Source: Leifsonia sp. 1010
GTDB taxonomy: Bacteria; Actinomycetota; Actinomycetes; Actinomycetales; Microbacteriaceae
DNA length: 64,000 bases
Reading direction: 5' to 3'
Assembly (NCBI RefSeq): GCF_031455295.1
Contig: NZ_JAVDSL010000005.1
Span: 104,084 to 168,083, forward strand
Position 1 is the first letter of the stretch. Every line of letters starts with the position of its first letter. A program made the translations under genes and the position numbers. The notes under the pieces were generated by a model. The model was not told where the DNA came from. It worked only from the letters and a program-made list of their open reading frames with translations, and searched no databases. Of the stretch, positions 17,834 to 29,200 are shown in pieces.

Positions 17834-19126
17834 TCAGTTCAGCGGCTTGACCTCGAGGGCGGCCGCATCCGCCGTGTCGGCGTTGACGAACGCGAACGAG
17901 CGGAAGCCGGCCGAGGCCGCACGGTCGAGCACGGCCTTGAGGTTCTTCGCCCGCCGGTCGAGGCGGACGCGGTGCCCGCGCGCGATCAGCTCCGACTTGA
18001 TCGCGACGAGGCGGTCGAGCGGAACGGCGGGGTCGTACACGAGCACGACGGACTCCGCGGAGGCGTCCTCCGGCAGCTCGATCAGGTCGACGACCCGCTC
18101 GAAGCCGATGGAGAAGCCCGCGGCGGGCACGTCGGTGCCGAGGAAGCGGCCGATCATCCCGTCGTAGCGCCCGCCGCCGCCGACCGAGCTGCCGGAGCCG
18201 GGGTGGGCGATCTCGAAGATGGTGCCGGTGTAGTAGCCCATGCCGCGCACGAGCGTCGGGTCGAACCGCAGGGCGACGCCGGGCGGAAGGGTGTCGAGGG
18301 CGTGCGCGAGCGCCTCCAGGTCGGCGACGGCGTCGGTGTCCATCCCCTCGGGGAGGATGCCGGTGATCGCGTCGACGGTGAGCGCGACGCCCCCGTCGGC
18401 CAGGTGCGGCTCCAGGTCGGCGAGGATGCCGCCGAGCACGGCCGCGGAGTCGGCCCCGCCCTCGGCGAGCTCGGCGACAACGCCCTCCGCGCCGATCTTG
18501 TCCAGTTTGTCGATGGAGATGAGCACCTGCGGCCAGCGCGTCTCGTCGAAGCCGCAGTACTCGAGCAGCCCGTTGAGGATGCGCCGATCGTTGATCCGGA
18601 TCGTGCAGTCGCTGAGGCCCAGCGCTTCGAGCGCCGCAGCCGTCGCCGTGATCAGCTCCACCTCGGCCAGCTGGGTCGCCTCGCCGATGATGTCGATGTC
18701 GCACTGCACGAACTGGCGATAGCGGCCCTTCTGCGGACGCTCCGCCCGCCACACCGGCGCGATCTGAATGCTGCGGAAGACCGGGGGCAGCTCCGCCCGA
18801 TGGGTGGCGTAGAAGCGGGCGAGCGGAACCGTCAGATCGAACCGGAGCCCGAGGTCGGCGAGGCTCAGCAGGTCGCCCGAGTCGATGGCGGCCGTGAGGT
18901 CGTCGCCGTCGAGTCCGCGCTTCAGGATGCTGAAGGACAGCTTCTCGTTGTCGCCGCCGAGTCCCGAGTGCAGGCGCTCGACGTCTTCGACGACCGGGGT
19001 CTCGATCTCGTCGAACCCGTGCGCGGCGAAGCTGCGGCGGATCACCCCGAGAGCATGCTCGCGGCGGGCCTTCTCAGCGGGGAGGAAGTCGCGCATGCCG
19101 CGGGGCGGGGTGATCGGTGAGGCCAT
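17834..19126 (-). CDS. hisS: Histidyl-tRNA synthetase
   Basis: A 430-residue class IIa aminoacyl-tRNA synthetase. Motif 1 is near 'GMRDFLPAEKARREHALGVI'. Motif 2 includes 'VFRSIQIAPVWRAERPQKGR' and 'QCDIDIIG'. The HisRS-specific A motif is 'LVRGMGYYTGTIFEI', and motif 3 is 'GGRYDGMIGRFLG' with 'AAGFSIGFERV'. The C-terminal anticodon-binding domain runs from about 335. The ATG at 19126 is chosen since 'ITPPRGMRDFLP' is the conserved N-terminus, and an upstream extension in the same frame has no conserved sequence. Confidence 0.97.
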   Translation of the reverse strand: MASPITPPRGMRDFLPAEKARREHALGVIRRSFAAHGFDEIETPVVEDVERLHSGLGGDNEKLSFSILKRGLDGDDLTAAIDSGDLLSLADLGLRFDLTVPLARFYATHRAELPPVFRSIQIAPVWRAERPQKGRYRQFVQCDIDIIGEATQLAEVELITATAAALEALGLSDCTIRINDRRILNGLLEYCGFDETRWPQVLISIDKLDKIGAEGVVAELAEGGADSAAVLGGILADLEPHLADGGVALTVDAITGILPEGMDTDAVADLEALAHALDTLPPGVALRFDPTLVRGMGYYTGTIFEIAHPGSGSSVGGGGRYDGMIGRFLGTDVPAAGFSIGFERVVDLIELPEDASAESVVLVYDPAVPLDRLVAIKSELIARGHRVRLDRRAKNLKAVLDRAASAGFRSFAFVNADTADAAALEVKPLN

Positions 19127-19505
19127 GCGTCGATTCTTCCATGAAGGCGGCCGACGGCCGGTGCCGGGGGTATGGTGCGCATCCACGTGCCGGCGTAAAA
19201 TCCAGGCGTTGCCACCCTGAGGCTCCGCCATTGCGCGGGGCTCGGTGGCGTCCTCAATACAGGACCTGGCATGAGTCGCACCCGTCCGACCACGAACGCG
19301 TGCTCGCTGCCAGACACGGGCCGACAACGCGTCCGCCGAGACCAGGAGAGCGCCGCCGCGAGGCGCCGCCTCACCCGAATGGCGACCTGACCGGGTGGAC
19401 GCGCTGCCGGCCATCCCTGCGCCGCCCGCCATCTCCGCGCCGCCGGCCGCCACGCGCGCTCCCGTCCGGGTGGTCGACGCAGAGGTCTTGGTCGCCCGCG
19501 ATCTC
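19127..19505. other. Unassigned intergenic stretch upstream of hisS and the siderophore operon
   Basis: About 380 bp without a credible gene. It should contain the hisS promoter. One weak stem (GCCACC near 19208 with GGTGGC near 19244) is visible. I see no coding signal, RNA gene or known riboswitch. It ends at the iron box. Confidence 0.5.
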
Positions 19506-19524
19506 TTAGGTTAGGCTTGCCTTA
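19506..19524. promoter_or_regulatory. Iron box (DtxR/IdeR operator)
   Basis: TTAGGTTAGGCTTGCCTTA matches the 19-bp DtxR/IdeR consensus at 16 of 19 positions, by comparison with the consensus as I know it. It lies 57 bp upstream of the siderophore-binding lipoprotein gene, so the operon should be repressed when iron is plentiful. Confidence 0.85.
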
Positions 19525-19581
19525 CATCGCACGGACCACGTCGTCGGCTGCCGCCCATCCCATCCCCTCCCGAGGAGAACC

Positions 19582-20637
19582 ATGCTGCCTGTCCCCCGCG
19601 CCGCCCGACGCCGGTCGCGTCTCGCTGTGATCGCCTCCGCGATCGTGGCCTCCGCCGCCCTCGTGCTCACCGGCTGCAGCGCCGGCGGACCCGCCGCGCA
19701 GAGCAGCTCGGACAGCGGCACCGGCGCCTTCCCCGTCACGGTGAAGAGCGCCCTCGGCGAGGCGACGATCGACGCGAAGCCGAAGCGCATCGCGACCTGG
19801 GGATGGGGTGCCCAGGACATCGTGCTGGCTCTCGGAATCGTCCCGGTCGCCATGCCGGCGTTCGCCTACGGCGGCACCGCGGACGGCATCCTGCCGTGGG
19901 ACGCCGACCGCATCAAGGAGCTGGGCGGGAAGACGCCGAAGATCATCCCCGCCGACACCGGAGAGGTGCCGTTCGAGGACTTCGTCACGGCCAAGCCCGA
20001 CGTCATCCTCGCCCCGTACTCGGGACTGACGCAGGCGGAGTACGACACGCTCAGCAAGATCGCCCCGGTCGTCGCCTACCCGGAGAAGCCGTGGGCCACC
20101 AGCTGGCGCGACCAGACCGAGATCGTCGGCAAGGCGCTCGGCATGACGAAGGAGACGGACGCCCTCGTCACGAAGACCGAGGACTCCGTGACGGCGCTCG
20201 CCGCGAAGTACCCGGTGCTCAAGGACAAGACCTTCTTCTACGCCGCCGCCAACGAGCCGGGCAAGCTCAACGTCTACCGGGCTGACGACCCGCGCGTGCA
20301 GCTGCTCAACGACCTGGGGCTCAAGAACTCCCCGAGCATCGCCTCCCTCGACTCCTCGAAGGGCGACGGCAGCTTCTTCTACCAGCTCAGCTACGAGAAC
20401 CTGTCGAAGATCGACACGGACCTGCTGGTGATGTACTTCGAGGACCAGGCCGCGGTGGATGCGTTCACCTCCGACCCGCTCGTCGCCGCGATGCCGACGA
20501 TCAAGGAGGGCCGTTTCGCCCCCATCATCGGACGGTCGTTCGTCGCCGCGACCAGCGCGCCCAGCGTGCTCAGCATCCCGTGGATGCTCGACCGATACGT
20601 GCCGCAGCTGGCCGAGGCCGCCGACAAGGTCAAGTAG
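19582..20637 (+). CDS. Iron-siderophore ABC transporter, substrate-binding lipoprotein
   Basis: A 351-residue periplasmic-binding-type lipoprotein. The lipobox 'LVLTGC' puts the lipidated Cys at residue 32. The mature part has the class III (FepB/FhuD) fold with the domains joined by a long helix: 'RIATWGWGAQDIVLALGI' near the start, 'DVILAPYSGLTQAEYDTLSK' mid-way. It captures a ferric siderophore outside the membrane and hands it to the FecCD permease pair encoded downstream. The ligand cannot be told from sequence. GAGGAG precedes the ATG. An iron box upstream predicts iron repression. Confidence 0.93.
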   Translation: MLPVPRAARRRSRLAVIASAIVASAALVLTGCSAGGPAAQSSSDSGTGAFPVTVKSALGEATIDAKPKRIATWGWGAQDIVLALGIVPVAMPAFAYGGTADGILPWDADRIKELGGKTPKIIPADTGEVPFEDFVTAKPDVILAPYSGLTQAEYDTLSKIAPVVAYPEKPWATSWRDQTEIVGKALGMTKETDALVTKTEDSVTALAAKYPVLKDKTFFYAAANEPGKLNVYRADDPRVQLLNDLGLKNSPSIASLDSSKGDGSFFYQLSYENLSKIDTDLLVMYFEDQAAVDAFTSDPLVAAMPTIKEGRFAPIIGRSFVAATSAPSVLSIPWMLDRYVPQLAEAADKVK

Positions 20638-20642
20638 CGCGG

Positions 20643-21731
20643 ATGTCCGCGAGCGTCGACGCGCCCGCCGCTGCCGGTCCGTCCGGTCCTGGCGGGGCGG
20701 GTACCGGTCGCGCGGGGTCGTCCCCGCGCGCCCGGCGCCGCCGCCTGCTCGCGGGCTTCGCCGTCGCGGCCGCCCTGCTCGTGGTCGTCTCGGTGCTGAG
20801 CCTCATGGTCGGCGCGCGCACGATCGCCCCGGCCGACGTCGTGCACGCCCTGCTGCACTACTCGCGCAGCGACCCGGACTCGCTCGTGGTCGTGGACAGC
20901 CGCCTCCCCCGCACGCTGCTGGGCCTGGTCACCGGGCTCGCCCTCGGGCTCGCCGGCACCGTCATGCAGGGTCTGTCGCGCAACCCGCTGGCCGACCCCG
21001 GCATCCTCGGCGTCAACTTCGGGGCGTCGCTCGCCGTGGTCGTCGCCATCGCGTTCCTGGGCATCACCGCGCCGACGGGGTACCTGTGGTTCGCGTTCGC
21101 CGGCGCCGCGCTCGCCTCCGTGCTGGTCTACGCCGTCTCCTCCCTCGGGCGCGAGGGCGCGACGCCGGTCAAGCTGGCGCTCGCGGGAGCGGCCGTCTCC
21201 GCCGCCCTCGGCTCGCTGATCACCGCGGTTGAGCTGACCAGCCGCGCCTCGCTCGACGCAATGCGCTTCTGGCAGGTCGGGTCGCTCGCCGGCCGCGGGT
21301 TCGGAGTGCTGTGGCAGATCCTCCCGACGCTCACCGTCGGCGCGATCCTGGCGCTCGGGCTCGGGAGGCTGCTGAACGGTCTCGCGCTCGGCGACGACGT
21401 CGCCCGCGGGCTCGGCCAGCGCGTCGGAGTGACCCGCGTGCTCTGCGGAGTGGCGATCGTGCTGCTCTGCGGCTCGGCGACCGCGGCGGTCGGGCCCATC
21501 GCGTTCCTCGGCCTGATCATCCCGCACATCGCCCGGCGCGTGGTCGGCGCGGACTACCGCTGGATCCTCGCGTACTCGGCGGTCGCCGCACCGACCCTGC
21601 TGCTCGCGTGCGACATCCTCGGCCGCGTCGTCGCCCCTCCCGGCGAGCTGCAGGTGGGCGTCGTGCTGGCGTTCGTGGGCGCGCCGGTGTTCATCGCGCT
21701 GGTGCGGCGCCGACGGCTGGTGAGCCTGTGA
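20643..21731 (+). CDS. FecCD-family siderophore permease (first subunit)
   Basis: A 362-residue integral membrane protein of the BtuC/FecCD family, with about nine to ten hydrophobic helices after a disordered Ala/Gly/Arg-rich N-terminus. Hallmarks are 'RLPRTLLGLVTGLALGLAGT', 'MQGLSRNPLADPGILGVNFG' (the family's most conserved region), and 'GPIAFLGLIIPHIARRVVGA' (ATPase-coupling region). It forms the membrane channel with the next gene product. The ATG lies 5 bp past the stop of the binding-protein gene. Its own stop overlaps the GTG of the next gene. Confidence 0.93.
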   Translation: MSASVDAPAAAGPSGPGGAGTGRAGSSPRARRRRLLAGFAVAAALLVVVSVLSLMVGARTIAPADVVHALLHYSRSDPDSLVVVDSRLPRTLLGLVTGLALGLAGTVMQGLSRNPLADPGILGVNFGASLAVVVAIAFLGITAPTGYLWFAFAGAALASVLVYAVSSLGREGATPVKLALAGAAVSAALGSLITAVELTSRASLDAMRFWQVGSLAGRGFGVLWQILPTLTVGAILALGLGRLLNGLALGDDVARGLGQRVGVTRVLCGVAIVLLCGSATAAVGPIAFLGLIIPHIARRVVGADYRWILAYSAVAAPTLLLACDILGRVVAPPGELQVGVVLAFVGAPVFIALVRRRRLVSL

Positions 21732-22810
21732 GCGCCGCACCGGTGTCCCCGCCGTCACGGGCCGGGGGCACGTCGGCAGCCGGCACGGTGGATGCGGTGC
21801 GCGCCGACCGGCGCCACGGCCGTTCGCGCGCCCTCCGGGTGTCCATCACCCTGGCCGTGCTCCTCGTGCTCGTCGCCGCCGTCTCCCTGACGCTCGGCGC
21901 TGTGGCGGTCTCCCCCGCGGATGTGCTGGCCGCGCTGGTCGGCCGCGCCGACCGGCTGACGTCGTTCGTCATCCTGGAGCTTCGGCTGCCCCGGCTGATC
22001 GCGGGCGCCCTGGTCGGCGCGTGCCTCGGGCTCTCCGGTGCGCTCATCCAGTCGGTCGCCCGCAACCCGCTCGCGAGCCCCGACATCATCGGCATCACCG
22101 CGGCGGCGAGCGCGACCGGCTCCGTCGCCCTGATCTGGTTCGGGCTCACGGGTCTCGCACTCTCCGGCATCGTGCTCGCTGGGACGCTCGTCGCTGCCGC
22201 GGCCATCTACCTGCTGGCCTGGCGCCGCGGTGTCAGCGGCTACCGCTTCGTGCTGGTCGGGATCGGGATCGCGGCCTTCTGCGCGGGCATCGTCTCGTAC
22301 GTGCTCACCCGCGCCGACCTCTCCGACGTGCAGCAGGCGCTGGTGTGGATCACCGGGAGCCTCAACTCCGTCGACCCGACCTCCCTGCTGGTGCTCGGCG
22401 TCGGGACGGTGCTGCTGGTGCCCTGCGCGCTGCTGATCGGACGTCCGCTCGGAGCCCTGTCCCTCGGCGACGACCTCGCCGCCGGGCTCGGTGTGCGGCC
22501 TGAGCGCACCCGCCTCCTGGTGGTCGCCGTGGCCGTCGCGCTCGCGGCGCTCGCCGTCGCCGTCGCCGGTCCGGTCTCCTTCGTCGCGTTTCTCGCCGCG
22601 CCGATCGCCCGGCGGCTGCTGGGCCGCGGGTCGCTCGCGCTCATCCCGTCGGCGCTGCTCGGCGCGCTCATCCTCGTCGTCTCGGACATCGTCGCCCAGT
22701 TCGCGCTCCCGGGCGTCGTGCTGCCGGTCGGCGTCGTCACCGGGATCGTCGGCGCCCCCTACCTGCTCTGGCTGCTCGCCAGGACCAACCGCATCGGCCG
22801 TGGAGGCTGA
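21728..22810 (+). CDS. FecCD-family siderophore permease (second subunit)
   Basis: A 360-residue paralogue of the preceding permease. Conserved segments are '[20 protein letters not shown]', '[20 protein letters not shown]' and '[20 protein letters not shown]'. About nine to ten membrane helices follow a polar N-terminal tail of ~45 residues. The GTG start (21728) is fixed by a 4-bp overlap with the stop of the first permease gene, which implies translational coupling. Heterodimeric FecCD permeases are usual for ferric hydroxamate or catecholate uptake in actinobacteria. Confidence 0.93.
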   Translation: MSAAPVSPPSRAGGTSAAGTVDAVRADRRHGRSRALRVSITLAVLLVLVAAVSLTLGAVAVSPADVLAALVGRADRLTSFVILELRLPRLIAGALVGACLGLSGALIQSVARNPLASPDIIGITAAASATGSVALIWFGLTGLALSGIVLAGTLVAAAAIYLLAWRRGVSGYRFVLVGIGIAAFCAGIVSYVLTRADLSDVQQALVWITGSLNSVDPTSLLVLGVGTVLLVPCALLIGRPLGALSLGDDLAAGLGVRPERTRLLVVAVAVALAALAVAVAGPVSFVAFLAAPIARRLLGRGSLALIPSALLGALILVVSDIVAQFALPGVVLPVGVVTGIVGAPYLLWLLARTNRIGRGG

Positions 22811-22811
22811 C

Positions 22812-23627
22812 ATGACATACGAGACCCCTTCCGCCGTGCCGGAGCTGGCCGCCCGCGATCTGTCGCTCGCCTACGAGGGACGGGTGGTGGTCGACGGACT
22901 CGACCTCGACATACCGGCCGGCCGCGTGACCGCCATCGTCGGGCCGAACGCCTGCGGCAAGTCGACCCTGCTGCGCGGGCTGTCGCGGCTGCTCCAGCCG
23001 GCCTCCGGCAGCGTTCTGCTCGACGGCTCCGACATCCACTCGCTGCCGACCAAACAGGTGGCGCAGCGCCTCGGACTGCTGCCGCAGACGCCGACCGCGC
23101 CCGACGGCATCACCGTCGCGGACCTGGTCTCGCGTGGCCGGTACCCGCACCAGGGCTGGTTCCGGCGCTGGACGGCCGACGACGACGAAGCCGTGGCCGA
23201 GGCGATGACGGCGACCGGGATCACCGACCTCGCCGACCGGCCGGTGGACGAGCTCTCCGGCGGTCAGCGGCAGCGCGTGTGGATCGCGATGGCACTCGCC
23301 CAGCGCACCGACATCCTCCTGCTGGACGAGCCGACCACCTTCCTCGACCTCAGCCACCAGCTGGATGTGCTCGACCTCCTGCTCGACCTCAATGCCGCCC
23401 GCGGCACAACGGTCGTCATGGTGCTGCACGACCTCAACCTGGCCGCGCGGTATGCGGGACACCTGATCGCTATGCGCTCGGGTTCGGTCGTGGCGGCGGG
23501 AGACCCCGCCGCGGTGGTCACGGCGGAGCTCGTGCGCGACGTGTTCGGCGTCGAGTCGGTCATCGCCGACGACCCGGTGACCGGGACGCCGCTCGTCGTA
23601 CCGCTCGGACGGCACCACACGGCGTAG
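22812..23627 (+). CDS. Siderophore ABC transporter ATP-binding protein (FecE/FepC type)
   Basis: A 271-residue ABC ATPase. Walker A is '[18 protein letters not shown]', the Q-loop is '[16 protein letters not shown]', the signature is '[18 protein letters not shown]', Walker B is '[16 protein letters not shown]', and the switch His is in '[14 protein letters not shown]'. The 'ACGKST' form of Walker A and the pattern after the Q-loop are typical of FepC-like iron importers. It starts 1 bp after the permease stop and completes the operon. No exporter or siderophore synthesis gene is nearby. Confidence 0.95.
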   Translation: MTYETPSAVPELAARDLSLAYEGRVVVDGLDLDIPAGRVTAIVGPNACGKSTLLRGLSRLLQPASGSVLLDGSDIHSLPTKQVAQRLGLLPQTPTAPDGITVADLVSRGRYPHQGWFRRWTADDDEAVAEAMTATGITDLADRPVDELSGGQRQRVWIAMALAQRTDILLLDEPTTFLDLSHQLDVLDLLLDLNAARGTTVVMVLHDLNLAARYAGHLIAMRSGSVVAAGDPAAVVTAELVRDVFGVESVIADDPVTGTPLVVPLGRHHTA

Positions 23628-23686
23628 GCCCGCTCGGCTAGTGTCGGCGTGACACGCCGTGCGGCGACCCCGACCGGAGGACCACG

Positions 23687-24154
23687 ATGACCGACCTCTC
23701 GATCCCGTTTCTCGAGCAGCAGGAGCGGGAGCTCGTCCTGCCGTCGTTCGACCTCGCCGCAGCCTGGCGTCTGGGAAGTCTCATCATCGAGCGCGCGCTC
23801 GCGGCCGACGCCGGTGTGGCCGTCGACATCCGGCGCGGTGACCACATCCTGTTCCGCGCCATGCTGCCGGGAACGACGGTCGACCAGCAGGACTGGATCC
23901 GCAAGAAGGCGGCCGTCGTGCACCGGTTCGAGGCGAGCAGCGCCCTGGTGGCTCTCCGGCTGGCCGACGTGGATGTGGAGGGTCTCGGCTGGCTCGATGC
24001 CCGCGATTACGCGTTGACCGGTGGCTCGTTCCCGATCCGGGTCACCGGCACCGGCGTCGTCGGAGCGGTCACCGCCTCCGGCCTCACCTCGGAGGAGGAC
24101 CACCTGCTGGTGACCGACGGCATCCGCGAATACCTGGCTTCGCTCGGGGAGTGA
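23687..24154 (+). CDS. UPF0303 / HbpS-like (GlcG family) heme-degrading domain protein
   Basis: A 155-residue single-domain protein of the GlcG/HbpS superfamily (UPF0303 branch). 'AWRLGSLIIERALAADAGVA', 'VDIRRGDHILFRAMLPG', 'WIRKKAAVVHRF' and 'ALTGGSFPIRV' match the family pattern. Related proteins bind or slowly degrade heme and can sense redox state. It lies 59 bp after the iron importer operon on the same strand, so a role in iron or heme use is plausible but unproven. GGAGG precedes the ATG. Confidence 0.85.
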   Translation: MTDLSIPFLEQQERELVLPSFDLAAAWRLGSLIIERALAADAGVAVDIRRGDHILFRAMLPGTTVDQQDWIRKKAAVVHRFEASSALVALRLADVDVEGLGWLDARDYALTGGSFPIRVTGTGVVGAVTASGLTSEEDHLLVTDGIREYLASLGE

Positions 24155-24169
24155 GGTAGCGGCGGTGAG

Positions 24170-24877
24170 CTAAACCGCCTCCTGCTCGCGGATCTCGTCC
24201 TGCAGATCGCGCAGGGTCGAGCGCAGGGCGCGCTCCGCGTCCAGCCCCTGCGCCTTGGCCGACGCGACGATGGCGAGCAGCAGCGGGCCGAGCTCGTCCT
24301 CGCTGGCCACCTGCACGCCGCCCGACTCCTGCAGGTCGAGCAGACCGACCTTCTGCGCGCGGCCGAGCAGCTTGTCGGCCAGCGCGAGCGAGGGCATGCC
24401 CTGGGGGATGCCGTCGAGCACGCTCGTGCGGCCCGGCTTCTCCTGCTTCTTCAGCTCGTCCCAGAACCCCACCACGTCGTCCGCGGTCTCGGCCCGGCGG
24501 GCGTCGGCGGCGGTCCGGTCGCCGAAGACGTGCGGGTGGCGGCCGACCATCTTCGCCGTCATGTGCGCGGCGACATCCTGGATGTCGAAGTCCTCCCCCG
24601 GCGTGTGCGCCGCGATGTCGGCGTGGAAGAGCACCTGGTACAGCACGTCGCCCAGCTCCTCGAGCAGCTCGTCGCGGTCACCGGTCTCGATGGCGTCGAT
24701 GAGCTCGTAGGTCTCCTCGATCAGGTACTGCACCAGCGACTCGTGGGTCTGGTCGGCATCCCACGGGCACCCGCCCGGAGCGCGCAGGCGGGCCATCACG
24801 GCGACCAGCTCGTCGAGCTTCGTCGCGGCCTCCGGCACGACCACCGGTCCCGCATCCTGACCCACTGCCTCGCCCAT
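24170..24877 (-). CDS. mazG: MazG nucleoside triphosphate pyrophosphohydrolase
   Basis: A 235-residue all-alpha NTP pyrophosphatase. The diagnostic 'LRAPGGCPWDADQTHESLVQ' is followed by the Glu-rich metal site 'YLIEETYELIDAIETGD' and 'ELLEELGDVLYQVLFHADIA'. It removes non-canonical or excess (d)NTPs. Only the N-terminal MazG domain plus a short second half is present, about 30 residues shorter than E. coli MazG (263 residues), as is common in actinobacteria. It is convergent with the UPF0303 gene and divergent from nhaA. GAGGAGG lies just before the ATG. Confidence 0.94.
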   Translation of the reverse strand: MGEAVGQDAGPVVVPEAATKLDELVAVMARLRAPGGCPWDADQTHESLVQYLIEETYELIDAIETGDRDELLEELGDVLYQVLFHADIAAHTPGEDFDIQDVAAHMTAKMVGRHPHVFGDRTAADARRAETADDVVGFWDELKKQEKPGRTSVLDGIPQGMPSLALADKLLGRAQKVGLLDLQESGGVQVASEDELGPLLLAIVASAKAQGLDAERALRSTLRDLQDEIREQEAV

Positions 24878-24990
24878 GCCGACCTCCTCGCTCTACGATT
24901 CATCCATCCTGCCACCGGGTAGAGTCGTGAGCGGTGTGCCGGGAAGTCTGGTCGGCGTCGTTTTCGTGACCCCGCATGATTGGTGACCGC

Positions 24991-26184
<1,194 letters not shown>

Positions 26185-26191
26185 CCCCGCC

Positions 26192-26256
26192 GCATCCGTG
26201 GGTCGCAACACGCCGTTATGGACGCCGGATAACGGCGTGTTGCGACCCATGGATGC
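26192..26256. repeat. Intergenic palindrome, family A copy 1 (likely bidirectional terminator)
   Basis: Arms 26192-26219 and 26229-26256 pair over 28 bp with one mismatch around a 9-nt loop. A 31-nt stretch beginning at 26191 is repeated exactly at 33803. The element fills the gap between the convergent nhaA and mfd genes. Confidence 0.8.
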
Positions 26257-26270
26257 TTCGCCGGGTCGCG

Positions 26271-29200
26271 TCAGGAAGCGCGCTCGGCGGCGGCCGTCTC
26301 CTTCTCCGGGAACAGCGCACCCAGCAGGTCGGCGACCCAGGAGATCAGGGACGCGTCGTCGAGCGCCTCTCCGTTCACCCGGGGCAGCGGGACGGTCGCG
26401 ACCTTCGGAGCCGCGTGGTACTTCGACCCCGGGTACATCCGCTGCAGGCGCACCTGCAGCGAGTCCGGAAGGATCGCCGGTGCCAACCGCAGGTTGGATC
26501 CCATCGCCACGACCTCGCCGAGCCCGGCTTTCTGCGCCGCGCGACGCAGCCGCGACACGGCGACGAGGTTGGTGACGGCCTCCGGCGGGGTGCCGTAGCG
26601 GTCGGTCAGCTCCTCCAGCACGAGGTCGATCTGGCCATCCTTCGCGGCGGGCGAGCTCGCGGTCGACAGCTTCTGGTACGCCTCGAGCCGCAGCCGCTCG
26701 CTGTCGACGTACTCCTCGGGGATGTGCGCGTCGACAGGCAGCTCCAGCCGCAGCTCCGTCTGGCCCTCCGCGACCTCGCCGCGGAACGTGGAGACGGCCT
26801 CGCCGATCATGCGGAGGTAGAGGTCGAAGCCGACGCCCGCGATGTGACCCGACTGCTCGCCGCCGAGCAGGTTGCCCGCTCCACGGATCTCGAGGTCTTT
26901 CAGCGCGACCTGCATGCCGCTGCCGAGGTCGTTGTTCGCGGCGATGGTCGAGAGCCGGTCGTGGGCGGTCTCGCTCAGCGGCTTGTTCTCATCCCACAGG
27001 AAGTACGCGTACGCGCGCTCGCGGCCGCGGCCGACACGACCGCGCAGCTGGTGCAGCTGGCTCAGGCCGTACTTGTCGGCGCGGTCGATGATGATCGTGT
27101 TCGCGTTGGCGATGTCGAGGCCGGTCTCGATGATCGTCGTGGAGACCAGCACGTCGAAGCGCCGCTCCCAGAAGTCGACGACCACCTGCTCCAGCGCATG
27201 CTCGTTCATCTTGCCGTGGGCGACGCCGATGCGGGCCTCCGGCACCAGCTCCGCCAGCTTCGCGGCCATGCTCGTGATCGAGCCGACGCGGTTGTGCACG
27301 AAGAACACCTGACCCTCGCGCAGCAGCTCGCGACGGATCGCCGCCGCCACCTGCTTGTCCGAGTACGGACCGACGAAGGTGAGGATCGGGTGCCGGTCCT
27401 CCGGCGGCGTCGCGAGCGTCGACATCTCGCGGATGCCGGTGACCGCCATCTCCAGGGTTCGCGGGATCGGCGTCGCGCTCATCGCCAGGATGTCGACGTT
27501 GGTCTTCAGCTTCTTCAGCGCGTCCTTGTGCTCGACGCCGAACCGCTGCTCCTCGTCGATGATCACGAGTCCGAGATCTTTGAAGCTCACGCCGTCGGCC
27601 AGGATGCGGTGGGTGCCGATCACCACATCCACCGTGCCGTCGGCCATGCCGCGCAGGGTCTCGCGCGCCTCCTTGTCGGTCTGGAAGCGGCTGAGCTGGC
27701 GCAGGTGGATGGGGAAGCCGGCGAAGCGCTCTTGGAACGTCTCGGCGTGCTGCTTCACGAGCAGCGTGGTGGGAACGAGCACCGCGACCTGCTTGCCGTC
27801 CTGAACCGCCTTGAACGCGGCACGCACGGCGATCTCGGTCTTGCCGAAGCCGACATCGCCCGAGATCAGTCGGTCCATCGGGATGGGCCGCTCCATGTCG
27901 GCCTTCACCTCGTCGATGGTCTGCAGCTGGTCGGGCGTCTCCGCGAACGGGAAGGCCTCCTCCAGCTCGCGCTGCCAGGGGGTGTCCGGAGCGAAGGCGT
28001 GACCCTTGCTCGCCATGCGGGCCGAATAGAGCTTGACCAGCTCCACGGCGATGTCACGCACCGCCCTGCGCGCCCGGCCCTTCGCGGCGGCCCAGTCGCT
28101 GCCGCCCATCTTGGACAGCTGCGGCGCCTCGCCGCCGACATAGCGGGTGAGGAGGTCGAGCTGGTCCGTCGGCACGTAGAGCTTGTCGCCGGGGTAGCCG
28201 CGCTTCGAGGGCGCGTACTCGAGCACGAGGTACTCGCGCTTCGACTTGACCGCATTGCGGCCGCCGCTGGACACCTCGCGCTGGGTCAGCTCAACGAACC
28301 TGCCGATGCCGTGCGTCTCGTGCACGACGTAGTCGCCCGGCTTCAGCTGCATCGGGTCGACGACGTTCTTGCGCCGCGCCGCCAGCTTCTTGACCTGGCG
28401 GGAGTCGTAGCCCACCGCGCGGCCGTAGAACTCGGCCTCGCTGATCAGCGCGAGCTTGGTCTCGGGAACCTCGAAGCCGTGCTCGGCCGTCGCCTTGACG
28501 AGGTAGGCGATGCCCGGCTCCGGGTCGGTCGGGAACTCGTCGACCGGCCGTGCGGGCAGCTCCGACTCGGCCAGGACGTCGGCGGCGCGCTCGACCAGGC
28601 CGTTGCCGGCCGCGACGATCGCGACGCTCCAGCCGTCGCGCAGGCGCGCGGCGACGTGTTCGACGGCGCCGGAGACGTTGCCCTGGAAGCTGGGCACCGC
28701 CTCGGCGTGGATGCGCACCTGCAGGTGCTCCTCCAGCTCGCGCTCCTCGGGAAGCACGTCGTTCGCCTGGAAGCCACTCATCGTCCACCACGGATGGTCG
28801 GGGCTCGGAGCTCCGGGACGACTGAACTTGACCGAGTCCTTGAGCTGCTGCAGCGTCAGGAAGTCTCCGGCGGCGAGATCGATCGGCGCGGCGGCGCCGA
28901 CGGTCGCCGCGCTCCAGGCCGCGGAGAGGAACTCGCGGTTCGTCTCGGCCAGGCTGACCGCGCGGGAGGCGACGCGCTCCGGCGACAGCACCGCGACGGC
29001 CGCGCCGTCGGGCAGGTAGTGCGTGAGCGGCACCAGACGGTCGACGAGCGCGGGAGCCAGCGACTCCATCCCCTCGACCGGAATGCCCTCGCCGATCTTG
29101 GCGAGCATGGCCGAGAGGCTCGGGAACTCGTGCTCCATCTCCCGCGCGCGCTGACGCACGGAGTCGCTGAGCAGCAGCTCGCGGCTCGGCGGCAGGCTCA

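Noticed and set aside
19127..19505. Possible small genes or a regulatory RNA in the gap before the iron box
   Set aside because: Frames here are Arg/Pro-rich with no recognisable domain or start signal. Only one weak stem is visible and no known riboswitch pattern fits.
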